This document shows positions 55,989-64,000 of a stretch of 64,000 nt of DNA, in pieces. Position 1 is the stretch's first letter; each line of letters starts with the position of its first letter. The position numbers and the translations under genes are program-made. The DNA comes from Salipaludibacillus agaradhaerens (GTDB lineage: Bacteria > Bacillota > Bacilli > Bacillales > Salisediminibacteriaceae), in the NCBI RefSeq assembly GCF_002019735.1, contig NZ_KV917378.1, forward strand, positions 3,374,869 to 3,438,868, given 5' to 3'. Under the pieces are notes generated by a model. It was not told the origin of the DNA. It did not search any database and worked only from the letters and a program-made list of their open reading frames with translations.

Positions 55989-58046
55989 GTGATAAGGACA
56001 AAATTCATAATAGGATTGTTGACAGTTGTCTCAGTATTAACTGCTTGTAAAAATGAAGAACCACCCCATCCTGAGGAGACATTAGATGTTTATTTAGAAG
56101 CATGGCATGAACTCGTTTTTTCGGAAATGCATGAATTACTAAGTGATGCGAGTAAAGAAGAGATCGCAACTTATGATTGGGAGTTTACTGACAGGTACGA
56201 GAAGATTTATGGAGATTTGGAGATAACAACGATTGAGACGATGTATGAACCAGTTGATTATAAGGAAGAGAATAGCGATTTAGACGATTTAACAGAAGCG
56301 GAATATCCCGTCACAATAGAAATGAACTCTGTGGCTGGGACTATGGCTTATACAACGAATATTCGTTTAGTAAAAGTTGAAGAGGAGAATGAAAAGTCTA
56401 GATGGGAAGTGACGTGGGAGCCATCCCATCTAATGATGGGAATGGAAGACCCTCATGATCAGATAAGCGTAGATATTGTGCAACCTAATCGGGGGAGAGT
56501 ATTCGACAGAGAAGGACGAGAATTAGCGATCAATGGTGAGATATATGAAGCCGGTATCGTTCCTGAAAGTTCGGATGACCTTGAAGCTTCCGCAGAACAA
56601 TTTGCGTCAGTGTTAGAATTAGAGGAAGAAAAGATTATTGATATGGCGTCACGTTACCCAGATAATCCAGATTGGTTTGCTCCGGTGCAAACGATAGCTT
56701 TGAGTGATGATAGGGTGGAGGAATTATTAGATATTCCTGGGGTTCTCCTAAATCGCATTGAAGGACGAGAATATCCTTATGGTGAGATGACGGGCCATTT
56801 AGTGGGCCATATCGGACCTATTAGTGCAGAAGAATTAGAAGAAGTAGAGGGGGGAGGATACTCCTCTTCATCAGAAATCGGAAAAAATGGCATTGAGCTA
56901 CTGTATGAAGATGAGCTGAGAGGATCAGCTGGCGTGACAATATCTATTATTACTAAAGAAGGAGATTTACGAGATCGGTTAATAAATTCTGATCCAGTAG
57001 ATGGTGAAGATATTTATCTAACAATCGACATAGAGCTTCAGGAAAAGATGGCACATATTATGAGTGAAGACTCCGGTTCAGCAATTGTAATTGATCCCCT
57101 CACGGGAGAGACACTAGTGTTGCTTAGCCTCCCGTCCTTTGACCCGAATTTAAGATATTTACAATTGCCGGATCCAAGGGCAGAAGATTTGGTAGAGACA
57201 GATACTCTATTCGAACGGCGTTTTCAACGCACCTATACTCCTGGTTCAGTTTTTAAACCGTTTACGGCAATGGCAGGGATTGAAGAAGGAACACTTGATC
57301 CAGAAGAATTTTTAACAATAGAAGGAAGTCAATGGCAGCCGGATGATAGCTGGGGAGGCTATAAAATTACACGCGTAAATTCTCAGGAAACTGATGTGGA
57401 TCTACAAACTGCTATGGCATTATCTGATAACATTTATTTTGCTAGACAAGCACTTGATTTAGGAAAAGACAGGTTTATGGCTTGGGCTGAGGAGGTTGGT
57501 TTTGAAGATGAAGGGTTTGTATTTAATTTTCCCGTTGATTCATCGACCATTGCCAATCATGATCTCGAAAATGAAATACTACTTGCTGATTCAGGCTACG
57601 GACAGGGAGAAATTCAAATGAGTCCTGTGCATTTAACGGCTCTTTATACGATTATGCTTAATGAGGGAAAAATGATTCAGCCAATTTTAATCCAAGAAAG
57701 AGAGGAAAGGGAAGGGAGTGAGCAATCGGGAGCTACTCCAGTAGTGGCAGCGGATACGGCACTGGTTCTCCATGAGACATTGATAAGTGTTGTGGAAGAT
57801 GAAATGGGGACAGCTCACCGGGAAAATCCAGGACATAGTCGCTCATTGGCAGGAAAGACGGGTACCGCAGAAATGAAAGAAGCGCAAACAGCTGAAAATG
57901 GAGAAGAAATAGGCTGGTATGTTAGCTATGACTACGAAAATAAAGATTTATTAACAACCCTCATGATTCAAAATGTGGAAGATAAAGGTGGAAGTGGGTA
58001 CGTGGTAGATTTAACTAACGCGTTCTGGACAGCCATTAATGAATAA
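55989..58046 (+). CDS. pbpC: Class B penicillin-binding protein, PbpC/PBP3-type lipoprotein
   Basis: A 685-residue transpeptidase close in layout to B. subtilis PbpC. It has a lipoprotein signal (LTAC), an NTF2-like MecA-N domain (about 25-150), a PBP dimerisation domain (IVQPNRGRVFDREGREL onward) and a transpeptidase domain. Active-site motifs are PGSVFK (Ser420, Lys423), SDN (ALSDNIYF) and KTGTAE. It cross-links peptidoglycan outside the cell and may have low beta-lactam affinity, as MecA relatives do. The GTG at 55989 has GGAAGG 8 nt upstream; the GTG at 55980 overlaps that site. It is monocistronic. Confidence 0.93.
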   Translation: MIRTKFIIGLLTVVSVLTACKNEEPPHPEETLDVYLEAWHELVFSEMHELLSDASKEEIATYDWEFTDRYEKIYGDLEITTIETMYEPVDYKEENSDLDDLTEAEYPVTIEMNSVAGTMAYTTNIRLVKVEEENEKSRWEVTWEPSHLMMGMEDPHDQISVDIVQPNRGRVFDREGRELAINGEIYEAGIVPESSDDLEASAEQFASVLELEEEKIIDMASRYPDNPDWFAPVQTIALSDDRVEELLDIPGVLLNRIEGREYPYGEMTGHLVGHIGPISAEELEEVEGGGYSSSSEIGKNGIELLYEDELRGSAGVTISIITKEGDLRDRLINSDPVDGEDIYLTIDIELQEKMAHIMSEDSGSAIVIDPLTGETLVLLSLPSFDPNLRYLQLPDPRAEDLVETDTLFERRFQRTYTPGSVFKPFTAMAGIEEGTLDPEEFLTIEGSQWQPDDSWGGYKITRVNSQETDVDLQTAMALSDNIYFARQALDLGKDRFMAWAEEVGFEDEGFVFNFPVDSSTIANHDLENEILLADSGYGQGEIQMSPVHLTALYTIMLNEGKMIQPILIQEREEREGSEQSGATPVVAADTALVLHETLISVVEDEMGTAHRENPGHSRSLAGKTGTAEMKEAQTAENGEEIGWYVSYDYENKDLLTTLMIQNVEDKGGSGYVVDLTNAFWTAINE

Positions 58047-58121
58047 AGATTTTTCCTATGCCGTAACGGTGCTTAAATATAATAAACAAAGGCTGGGGCA
58101 AATCTAACTGAAAAAATTATC

Positions 58122-58170
58122 CTTTAAAAGGTTCTAACTATCAAAAAAATGATGGTGGAACCTTTTAAAG
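58122..58170. repeat. 13-bp inverted repeat downstream of pbpC
   Basis: CTTTAAAAGGTTC and GAACCTTTTAAAG are perfect arms around a 23-nt loop, preceded by GGCTGGGGCAAA. There is no clean T tract; it may be a weak terminator or a remnant mobile-element end. Confidence 0.55.
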
Positions 58171-58541
58171 TTGGGCCTTTTATCATTTTTCATTAACTGC
58201 TCCGGGTGATCTCCTTTTTCAAGTTCACTGCCATGGAGACAAACATTCACTCATTTTTAACTTTCTCTTTGTAACTTTACTAAAAATGAAACTAAAATTA
58301 GCTTTAAAAATTCTCAGACTAGTTCCTCATCAATCTTACATTTTTTATTTTTTCCATCCTTCTCATTCCCCTCCGAAAGCTTTTGTCAGATGGATGGCTT
58401 TTGTTGTTACGATAAAGTTTAGCAGGCCATAAAAGGAACGGGAGACACCCAAATTTCCATAAATCCAAATTATGTAAATTGACGCTTCTGTGAACTCTAT
58501 TGTATTTTTTGCTAAATTAATTTATATTATAACTATCAACT

Positions 58542-58559
58542 TAGTGAAAAAGTTCACAA
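58542..58559. promoter_or_regulatory. Rex-box-like palindrome upstream of the HesB-like gene
   Basis: TAGTGAA-AAAG-TTCACAA matches the Rex consensus TTGTGAA-N4-TTCACAA at 13 of 14 fixed positions. A possible promoter (TTGTAT-17-TATATT, 58500-58528) lies just upstream, so bound Rex would block the transcription start. Confidence 0.5.
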
Positions 58560-58609
58560 AACAATCTCGTTATAGTGTTAACCTACGACAAATCATTTTT
58601 AAGTTTTAT

Positions 58610-58625
58610 TGTGAAATACATCACA
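58610..58625. promoter_or_regulatory. FNR/CRP-like palindrome upstream of the HesB-like gene
   Basis: TGTGA-N6-TCACA is a perfect match to the Fnr half-site pattern. It lies 9 bp before the ribosome site, a position that favours repression unless another promoter exists. Confidence 0.45.
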
Positions 58626-58645
58626 TATAATTAGAGGAGGCATAC

Positions 58646-58903
58646 ATGATGTTACAAATTACAGAACGAGCAGCAAACATTTATAAAATGGATATGGAGG
58701 TGCAAGCTGAAGAAGAGGTTCGTTTATTTGTAAGAGGAGCTGAAGGCTTTTTCTTAGGTGTAGAAAAAGAGACATCTGAAGAATCAGATTGGAAAACAGT
58801 TGTAAACGGCGTACGTTTCTTTGTTAAAGAAGATGATTTATGGATGTTTGATGGAAAAACATTGGACTTCTGTGATAAAGGTGACTGCATTAAATTACAC
58901 TAA
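58646..58903 (+). CDS. HesB-fold small protein (YneR-like)
   Basis: An 85-residue protein of the HesB/IscA-like fold, close in size to Bacillus YneR. The pattern LQITERAANIYK, then a VRLFVRGAEGFFLGVE strand pair and GVRFFVKEDDLWMFDGKTLDF is typical. It lacks the three cysteines of true IscA scaffolds, keeping only a C-terminal Cys-x4-Cys (DFCDKGDC), so cluster assembly is doubtful. AGGAGG lies 5 nt before the first ATG and 8 nt before the second (58649); either may be used. Rex- and FNR-like palindromes upstream suggest redox control. Confidence 0.8.
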   Translation: MMLQITERAANIYKMDMEVQAEEEVRLFVRGAEGFFLGVEKETSEESDWKTVVNGVRFFVKEDDLWMFDGKTLDFCDKGDCIKLH

Positions 58904-58956
58904 TACTTTGTCATGGAATGGCTGATAAACAATTATCATGATTCTAACCTCATATA

Positions 58957-59019
58957 ATAAAAACGCCTCCTTGAGTGTTTGGTTCGTTTATAACACGATG
59001 AAAGGTACGGCGTTTTTAT
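58957..59019 (+). terminator. Terminator of the HesB-like gene
   Basis: ATAAAAACGCC / GGCGTTTTTAT outer arms enclose a smaller GTGTT / AACAC hairpin, with T-rich flanks on both strands. Confidence 0.75.
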
Positions 59020-59141
59020 TTAGAAAAAAATAGGTGTAGTGAAGTGAAGGATATCGATGCTTAACACTAATATGTGTAGCAGTTGAAGCAATCTGATACC
59101 TTACTCGTTGATTGAGCGATTAACTTTACCCTGATAAAACA

Positions 59142-59172
59142 AGATGTCTCTTCTGAGATATCTGTTTTTTTG
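59142..59172 (+). terminator. Orphan intrinsic terminator
   Basis: AGATGTCTC / GAGATATCT (one wobble) with a TTCT loop and a seven-T tract. No gene precedes it within 120 bp after the previous terminator, so a short RNA is possible. Confidence 0.7.
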
Positions 59173-59290
59173 TCTTATTAAGTGAACGGATGTTCAGCAG
59201 AAAAATCAAACAATGATAACTAAACGATATTTTGTCAGTTTTGTACAATGGACTTTCATGAAAGACAGCTCATGATGAGAAAGGGCTTAT

Positions 59291-59375
59291 CAAAGATAAC
59301 TGTCCATAAAGCTCCTGATGCAAAAGAGATAGAATAGGGTCATCTATTGAGGTAGGAGCTAATCTTTGTATTATG
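59291..59375 (+). repeat. Dispersed two-hairpin repeat family, copy H (hairpin 1 only)
   Basis: Starts CAAAGATAACTGTCCATAAA and includes the ATCTATTGAGGTAGGAGCTAAT return segment. The outer return arm and all of hairpin 2 are missing before TATTATG. Confidence 0.65.
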
Positions 59376-59505
59376 AAATTGATTCAAATATGACATTTAA
59401 AATAATGAGAAATCGTTAACTAACATGTAAATTTATTATTTAATCTGTAAGTGTACAAATATATGTATTGAGGGACCAACAGATAGATGAATATGCATTA
59501 TTTAT

Positions 59506-59519
59506 TGTAAACGCTTTAT
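59506..59519. promoter_or_regulatory. cre-like site upstream of the peptide transporter operon
   Basis: TGTAAACGCTTTAT matches the CcpA cre consensus TGWAARCGYTWWCA at 12 of 14 positions, about 130 bp before the first ATPase gene. Confidence 0.4.
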
Positions 59520-59650
59520 ATATTTTTTTGAAGAAGTCAAGTGAAATGATGTATTTTTATAAGGTTATTATCATAGTTTTCTAGTAGACCTGTACGAGCA
59601 GGAGATTGTCATAGAGGTTACTAAATAAAAAGGTCATAGGGGGATCAAGG

Positions 59651-60646
59651 TTGGATAAGCCTGTTATTGAAGTTAAGCATTTGCAGACGCATTTTGTGAC
59701 GGATAGAGGCACAGTTCCGGCTGTAAATGATGTAAGTTTTACTATTCATCAAGGGGAAGTACTTGGCATTGTTGGTGAATCCGGATGTGGGAAAAGTGTC
59801 ACATCACTATCTATCATGGGACTTCTCCCCCAGCCACCTGGCCAAATCAAAGGTGGGGAGATTTTGTTTCGTAAAAAAGATTCAGATGAAGAAACGCCAG
59901 AAAATCTTCTTAATTTAAGTAAGCGTAGGATGAGGCAAATGCGAGGAAATGATATTGCAATGATTTTTCAAGAACCAATGACATCTCTTGATCCTCTGTA
60001 CTCAATAGGCGCACAATTAACCGAAGCAATAAAGAATCATCAACAGATGTCGAAAAGCGCTCGTATTCAAAAAGCTATTTCTATGTTAAAACTAGTCGGT
60101 ATCCCTCGAGCGGAAGAAGTTATTTATGATTATCCTCACCAGCTTTCAGGAGGGATGAGGCAGCGAGTCATGATTGCGATGGCGATGGCATGTGATCCGG
60201 AAGTCCTGATTGCAGATGAACCGACAACCGCATTAGATGTAACGATCCAAGCTCAAATTCTTTCGCTCATGAAGACGTTAAATCAGACAGAGAAAACAGC
60301 TATATTATTTATTACTCATGATTTAGGGGTGGTAGCAGATATATGCCACCGGGTCATTGTTATGTATGCTGGGAAAATAGTAGAACAAGGCGATGTGAGG
60401 AACATACTTAAAGCACCAAAACATCCCTACACAAGGGGATTAATTCGATCATTACCGAAATTAACTGATAAGAAAAAACGGCTCTATTCCATTCCTGGGA
60501 ACGTTCCAAAACCAGGTTCTGTCATCCAAGGATGTTTGTTTGCTGAACGATGTGAGGAAGTGCTTGATGACTGTTTGAAGGATGAGCCGAAGCTTCTGTC
60601 ATTGGGAGATGACCATCAGTGTCGTTGTTTTCTTTATCAAAGATAA
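59651..60646 (+). CDS. appD: Oligopeptide ABC importer ATPase (AppD/OppD type)
   Basis: A 331-residue ABC ATPase of the peptide/nickel class. It has Walker [10 protein letters not shown]-loop [11 protein letters not shown], signature [16 protein letters not shown], Walker [14 protein letters not shown] and the C-terminal oligo-HPY extension with its Cys pattern ([15 protein letters not shown]). The TTG start has AGGGGG upstream at normal spacing. The gene order ATPase-ATPase-binding protein-permease is that of B. subtilis appDFABC rather than oppABCDF. Its stop codon TAA lies in the first bases of repeat copy I. A cre-like site upstream suggests carbon control. Confidence 0.92.
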   Translation: MDKPVIEVKHLQTHFVTDRGTVPAVNDVSFTIHQGEVLGIVGESGCGKSVTSLSIMGLLPQPPGQIKGGEILFRKKDSDEETPENLLNLSKRRMRQMRGNDIAMIFQEPMTSLDPLYSIGAQLTEAIKNHQQMSKSARIQKAISMLKLVGIPRAEEVIYDYPHQLSGGMRQRVMIAMAMACDPEVLIADEPTTALDVTIQAQILSLMKTLNQTEKTAILFITHDLGVVADICHRVIVMYAGKIVEQGDVRNILKAPKHPYTRGLIRSLPKLTDKKKRLYSIPGNVPKPGSVIQGCLFAERCEEVLDDCLKDEPKLLSLGDDHQCRCFLYQR

Positions 60647-60762
60647 CTGTCTGTCAATTTCCCCGCTTCCAATTAGAGGAGAGCGACATCTATTTAGGTG
60701 GAGCTAACGGCCAGTAATGTTCCGATTTATTCAACTATCAATCAGTGGGAGAAGAGCGAATG
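60636..60762 (+). repeat. Dispersed two-hairpin repeat family, copy I (intra-operon)
   Basis: Begins TCAAAGATAACTGTCTGTCA within the last codons of the first ATPase gene, whose TAA it contains. Hairpin 1 returns as CATCTATTTAGGTGGAGCTAACGG. The left arm of hairpin 2 (CAATCAGTGGGAGAAGAGCG) is present, but the right arm and 3' end are replaced by other sequence. It separates the two ATPase genes of the operon. Confidence 0.8.
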
Positions 60763-60865
60763 GTAAGTGAACACAAAGACAATGGGTGACACAGCAGCAA
60801 CGATAGAATTGAAGAGCTAATAGTGACAAGGCTATTACTCAAGCTAAAGGTAGGTGCCGTTTAAA

Positions 60866-61855
60866 ATGTCTGAACCTTTACTCAAAGTTCAACATTTAAA
60901 AAAGTGTTTTGATACAAGGGGAGGTGTTTTCGCTCGGAAAACTGGTGAAATAAAGGCTGTGGATGACGTTTCGTTTAGTGTTAAAAGAGGAGAAGTCCTT
61001 GGTATTGTAGGGGAATCAGGTTGTGGAAAGTCAACGATGGGAAGAACGCTCTTAAAGCTAATAGAGCCAACCGCTGGAAAAATCGTGTTTGATGGGAGAG
61101 ATGTCACGTCCTTTTCACCACGAAAGATGCGATACATGAGACGCAATATGCAGATGATCTTCCAAGATCCATACGCTTCCCTTAATCCACGTCATAAAGT
61201 AGAAAAAATTATAGGTGAACCATTACTTGTTCATGGAATAGGAGATGCAAAAGAAAGAAGAAAGCGAGTTAGTGAGATGTTAGAAGTAGTAGGTTTATCA
61301 AACGATCAAGGAAAACGCTATCCTCACCAATTTAGTGGGGGACAACGACAAAGGATCGGTATTGCTAGAGCGTTAGTCGTAAATCCGAAGCTAATTGTGT
61401 GCGACGAGCCGGTCTCAGCATTAGACGTGTCCATCCAGTCGCAAATCTTAAATCTGATGGAGGATCTCCGTGAAGCATTTAATTTAACATATATTTTTAT
61501 TGCTCATGATCTCAGTGTGGTAAAACACATCAGCCATCGAATTGGCGTTATGTATTTAGGAAGAATGGTAGAGCTCACAAGTAATGACCACCTTTACAAC
61601 GAGCCGTTGCATCCCTATACGCAATCATTACTTTCTTCCATACCAAATCCTGACCTAGACGCTAAACGTGAACAGATTATTTTGCAAGGAGAAGTGCCAA
61701 GTCCATCCAATCCTCCAGGAGGTTGTGCATTCCATCCAAGGTGTCCAGCGTGCATACCTATTTGTGAATCTGTCCGACCTGAATTTCAAGAAATTTCTGA
61801 AAATAGATTTGTCGCCTGTCACCTGTATGACAGTCAGACGATTTCTAACGATTAA
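60866..61855 (+). CDS. appF: Oligopeptide ABC importer ATPase (AppF/OppF type)
   Basis: A 329-residue ABC ATPase of the OppF branch: Walker [25 protein letters not shown], signature FSGGQRQRIGIARALV, Walker B LIVCDEPVSALDV and an oligo-HPY tail with GGCAFHPRCPACIPIC. The ATG at 60866 has AGGTAGGTG 9 nt upstream; a GTG at 60854 overlaps that site. It pairs with the preceding ATPase as a heterodimer powering peptide uptake. The 219-bp gap from the first ATPase is mostly repeat copy I. Confidence 0.93.
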   Translation: MSEPLLKVQHLKKCFDTRGGVFARKTGEIKAVDDVSFSVKRGEVLGIVGESGCGKSTMGRTLLKLIEPTAGKIVFDGRDVTSFSPRKMRYMRRNMQMIFQDPYASLNPRHKVEKIIGEPLLVHGIGDAKERRKRVSEMLEVVGLSNDQGKRYPHQFSGGQRQRIGIARALVVNPKLIVCDEPVSALDVSIQSQILNLMEDLREAFNLTYIFIAHDLSVVKHISHRIGVMYLGRMVELTSNDHLYNEPLHPYTQSLLSSIPNPDLDAKREQIILQGEVPSPSNPPGGCAFHPRCPACIPICESVRPEFQEISENRFVACHLYDSQTISND

Positions 61856-61991
61856 AATTTTTTTTTTGCCACCGGTACGGTATTTACCCGGAAAACGAGT
61901 CTAATCATACCGAGAATGCTTTTAGAACGTGATTAAACAGAGAGAGATGTTCAACAAATATTATAAAAAGAAACTGAAAGGGGACTAAAAG

Positions 61992-63668
61992 ATGTTACGT
62001 CTGGCCGCGTTAATAGGAGTGGTATCAGTTGGTTTATTTGTTACGGGTTGCAATAATAATGACAATGAGGTAACGATGGAGTCTAATGACAGTAACGACC
62101 ATGAAGTGAACGACCACAATGACTTAGACAATGAAGGAAATGAACTTTCTGCAGATCAAACATTAATTTTCGCCCGAGGAGGAGATTCTGTTAGTCTTGA
62201 TTATGCTAGTGTCACAGATGGCGAGTCTTCCCGTGTGACAACACAAATTTACGAGACGTTAATTGAATTTGATAATAATTCGTTTGATATTGGTCCAGGA
62301 CTCGCAGAAGACTGGGATATGGAGGAGGGCGGATTGGAATACACGTTCTATTTAAGGGAAGGTGTGACGTTTCATGATGGGACACCATTTAATGCTGACG
62401 CCGTGAAACTAAACTTTGAGCGATGGGCTGACCCTAATCATGAGTATCACTTTGCCGAGGAAGGTTATACGTACAGCGTTTATGGGACACAGTTCGGTGG
62501 CTTCAGTGGTGACGAGGACCACGTGATTGAGGAAATAAACGTCATAAATGACTATGAAATTCAATTTGTGTTAAAAGAACCATTGGGGTCCTTTATGCAA
62601 AATATGGGTATGAGCTATTTCGCTATTACCTCCCCAGCTGCATTTGAAGAGTATGGACCATTAATTAATGAAAATCCTGTGGGAACTGGGCCATTTAAGT
62701 TTGTGAGTTGGAGCCGTGATGATCGTATTGTATTGGAGAAAAATGAAGCGTATTGGCAGGACGGTTATCCGAAGCTTGATCAGGTCATTTTTCAAGTCAT
62801 TCCAGACAATGCCGCTCGGCTGACAGCACTTCGTTCCGGAGAAATTGATATTATGGATGGACTCAATCCAGATGATGTTCCCGTCCTTGAAGGGGAGGCG
62901 GGCATTCAAGTATTTGAAGGTGCAACTAATAATGTCGGATATTTAGGTTTTCACGTGGATAAAGAGCCGTTTAATGACCCTGCTGTTAGGCAAGCGCTAA
63001 ATTATGCCATTGATAAAGAAACGTTAATTATGACACTTTACGCTGGTCTAGCAGAGCCTGCTAAAAATGCCGTGCCACCCGGATATCTCGGTTACAACGA
63101 TCATATTCAACCTTACGCTTATGATCCTGAACGTGCTCTAGAGCTATTAGCTGAGGCCGGTTATGAAGATGGCTTCGAATTTGACCTATGGACGATGCCT
63201 GTGTCAAGACCATACATGCACGATCCAGAAAAGGCAGCTGAAGTTATGCAGGCGAATTTTTCGGAGATTGGTCTGACTGCGAACATAGTGACGATGGAAT
63301 GGGCGACTTATTTAGAACGGACAGAGCAAGGGGAGCATGACGTATTTATGCTCGGCTGGTCAGGGGTAAATGGTGATCCAGATTATTTTCTAAGTAATCT
63401 TCTTCATGGAGATGCCATACCAGGAGGGAATAGAAGTTTTTACCAAAATGATGACGTGGATCGACTGTTAAATGAAGCAAAGCGACAAGTGGAAGAGGAG
63501 ACAAGAGCGGATCTGTACGAAGAAGCACAAAGTATCATCCATGAGGACGCGCCGATGATTCCGTTAGTTCACTCTACCCCTGTTCTTGCTGGTAGTGATA
63601 GCGTTAAAGATTATGTTCCACATCCTTCCACAAATGAAGTGTTGACACATGTGTATTTAGCTGACTGA
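61992..63668 (+). CDS. appA: Oligopeptide-binding lipoprotein (AppA/DppE-like)
   Basis: A 558-residue cluster-C substrate-binding lipoprotein. The signal ends in lipobox VTGC, followed by an Asn/Asp/Glu-rich linker. The SBP_5 body shows YETLIEFD, a VTFHDGTPFNADAVKLNFERW segment, NPVGTGPFKFVSW and DPAVRQALNYAIDKETLI. GAAAGGGGAC lies upstream of the ATG. It captures peptides at the cell surface for the permease encoded next. A hairpin follows the stop, which would favour higher mRNA levels for this subunit. Confidence 0.93.
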   Translation: MLRLAALIGVVSVGLFVTGCNNNDNEVTMESNDSNDHEVNDHNDLDNEGNELSADQTLIFARGGDSVSLDYASVTDGESSRVTTQIYETLIEFDNNSFDIGPGLAEDWDMEEGGLEYTFYLREGVTFHDGTPFNADAVKLNFERWADPNHEYHFAEEGYTYSVYGTQFGGFSGDEDHVIEEINVINDYEIQFVLKEPLGSFMQNMGMSYFAITSPAAFEEYGPLINENPVGTGPFKFVSWSRDDRIVLEKNEAYWQDGYPKLDQVIFQVIPDNAARLTALRSGEIDIMDGLNPDDVPVLEGEAGIQVFEGATNNVGYLGFHVDKEPFNDPAVRQALNYAIDKETLIMTLYAGLAEPAKNAVPPGYLGYNDHIQPYAYDPERALELLAEAGYEDGFEFDLWTMPVSRPYMHDPEKAAEVMQANFSEIGLTANIVTMEWATYLERTEQGEHDVFMLGWSGVNGDPDYFLSNLLHGDAIPGGNRSFYQNDDVDRLLNEAKRQVEEETRADLYEEAQSIIHEDAPMIPLVHSTPVLAGSDSVKDYVPHPSTNEVLTHVYLAD

Positions 63669-63675
63669 TAAGCAT

Positions 63676-63711
63676 GAGTAGAGCGCGTGTTTCAGCATGA
63701 ACGCTCTGCTC
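63676..63711 (+). promoter_or_regulatory. Intercistronic hairpin after the binding-protein gene
   Basis: GAGTAGAGCG / CGCTCTGCTC (one mismatch) with a 16-nt loop and no strong T tract. A hairpin here commonly stabilises the binding-protein mRNA or gives partial termination before the permease genes. Confidence 0.6.
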
Positions 63712-63770
63712 CTTCTTCAATGAGACTGAATAGTGATAACTATGTATGAATAGGGATTGAGGTGAACAAG

Positions 63771-64000
63771 GTGATCTCTTATACGGCCAGGCGTTTATTA
63801 ATGCTTATTCCAGTTTTAATCGGCATGTCGCTCATTACTTTTTCAATCGTCCACCTTATTCCAGGAAATCCTGCCCAAACCATTCTTGGAGAACAAGCAA
63901 CACCTCAAGCTATTGCTGATTTAGAAGAAAATTTGGGGCTTAATGAACCGTACCTTGTACAGTATGGACTTTATATGAGGGATTTGGCACAAGGGGATTT
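63771..64000 (+). CDS. appB: Oligopeptide ABC importer permease, partial (AppB-like)
   Basis: The first 76 residues of a permease cut by the window end. MISYTARRLLMLIPVLIG is the typical first membrane segment of DppB/OppB/AppB, followed by HLIPGNPAQTILGEQATPQ and GLNEPYLVQYGLYM. The GTG at 63771 has GAGGTG 6 nt upstream. It continues the App-order operon after the binding protein; a second permease (AppC) is expected beyond the edge. Confidence 0.9.
   Translation, partial: MISYTARRLLMLIPVLIGMSLITFSIVHLIPGNPAQTILGEQATPQAIADLEENLGLNEPYLVQYGLYMRDLAQGD

Larger units (their letters stand above)
58047..58645. other. Intergenic region, 599 bp
   Basis: Holds a 13-bp inverted repeat (58122-58170), a Rex-box-like palindrome (58542-58559) and an FNR-like palindrome (58610-58625). 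No gene is recognised. Confidence 0.6.
58904..59650. other. Intergenic region, 747 bp
   Basis: Holds two terminators (58957-59019 and 59142-59172), repeat copy H (59291-59375) and a cre-like site (59506-59519) before the peptide transporter operon. No gene is recognised between the two terminators. Confidence 0.6.

Noticed and set aside
13637-60762. CRISPR-array interpretation of the recurrent palindromic repeats
   Set aside because: Copies are far apart, variable in length, lack regular spacers and have no cas genes nearby.

Overview
The window looks like chromosome of a Gram-positive, endospore-forming, probably haloalkaliphilic Bacillaceae (Salipaludibacillus/Evansella-like; genus inferred, not proven). 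The DNA is AT-rich. Genes have strong AAGGAGG-type ribosome binding sites, ATG/GTG/TTG starts and intrinsic terminators. Content is typical of bacilli: Spo0E-like phosphatase, PbpC-type PBP, App-type peptide transporter, CIRCE operator, PlcR-like regulator, KinA/B-type orphan kinase. Extracytoplasmic proteins are very acidic. No rRNA, tRNA, CRISPR array or intact insertion sequence was seen.

Layout. 1-5.5 kb: HtrA-like protease, two zinc-ribbon membrane proteins (one TcaA-like) and a soluble PAS chemoreceptor. 6.5-9.5 kb: a two-gene unit of a DUF1672-type lipoprotein and a GNSLGG lipase with a long helical C-terminus, resembling a reversed LXG type VII toxin with its immunity lipoprotein. 10-17 kb: SEC-C protein, YuiH-like molybdoenzyme, luciferase-like oxidoreductase, FliL-like protein, membrane chemoreceptor, Spo0E-like peptide. 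17-21 kb: ChvE-GguA-GguB sugar importer. 21.6-28.9 kb: htpG under a perfect CIRCE, a zinc-ribbon protease, small envelope proteins, an amidohydrolase and an M42 peptidase. 29-41 kb: PAS/GGDEF/EAL protein, P-type cation ATPase, a ComK-like protein, PEP carboxylase behind a terminator-like leader, YhdT-PanF. 42-45 kb: a PlcR-like regulator divergent from a 42-residue PapR-like peptide precursor (not in conventional ORF-size range), then PutP. 46-58 kb: BMP-type sensor protein plus orphan histidine kinase, a 1239-residue secreted nuclease, VanZ-like protein, PbpC. 58.6-64 kb: HesB-fold protein behind Rex- and FNR-like palindromes, then an App-order peptide transporter running off the end.

The main cross-cutting observation is a dispersed two-hairpin repeat family, with at least nine full, short or partial copies (13.6, 16.3, 18.4, 21.3, 41.2, 45.7, 49.1, 59.3 and 60.6 kb), all in the same orientation. 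Two copies lie inside transporter operons and two overlap stop codons. The short forms are explained by deletion between CTGATTG-like direct repeats. Together with the divergent PlcR/PapR-like cassette and the lipase/lipoprotein pair, these are the strongest candidates for under-described biology here.
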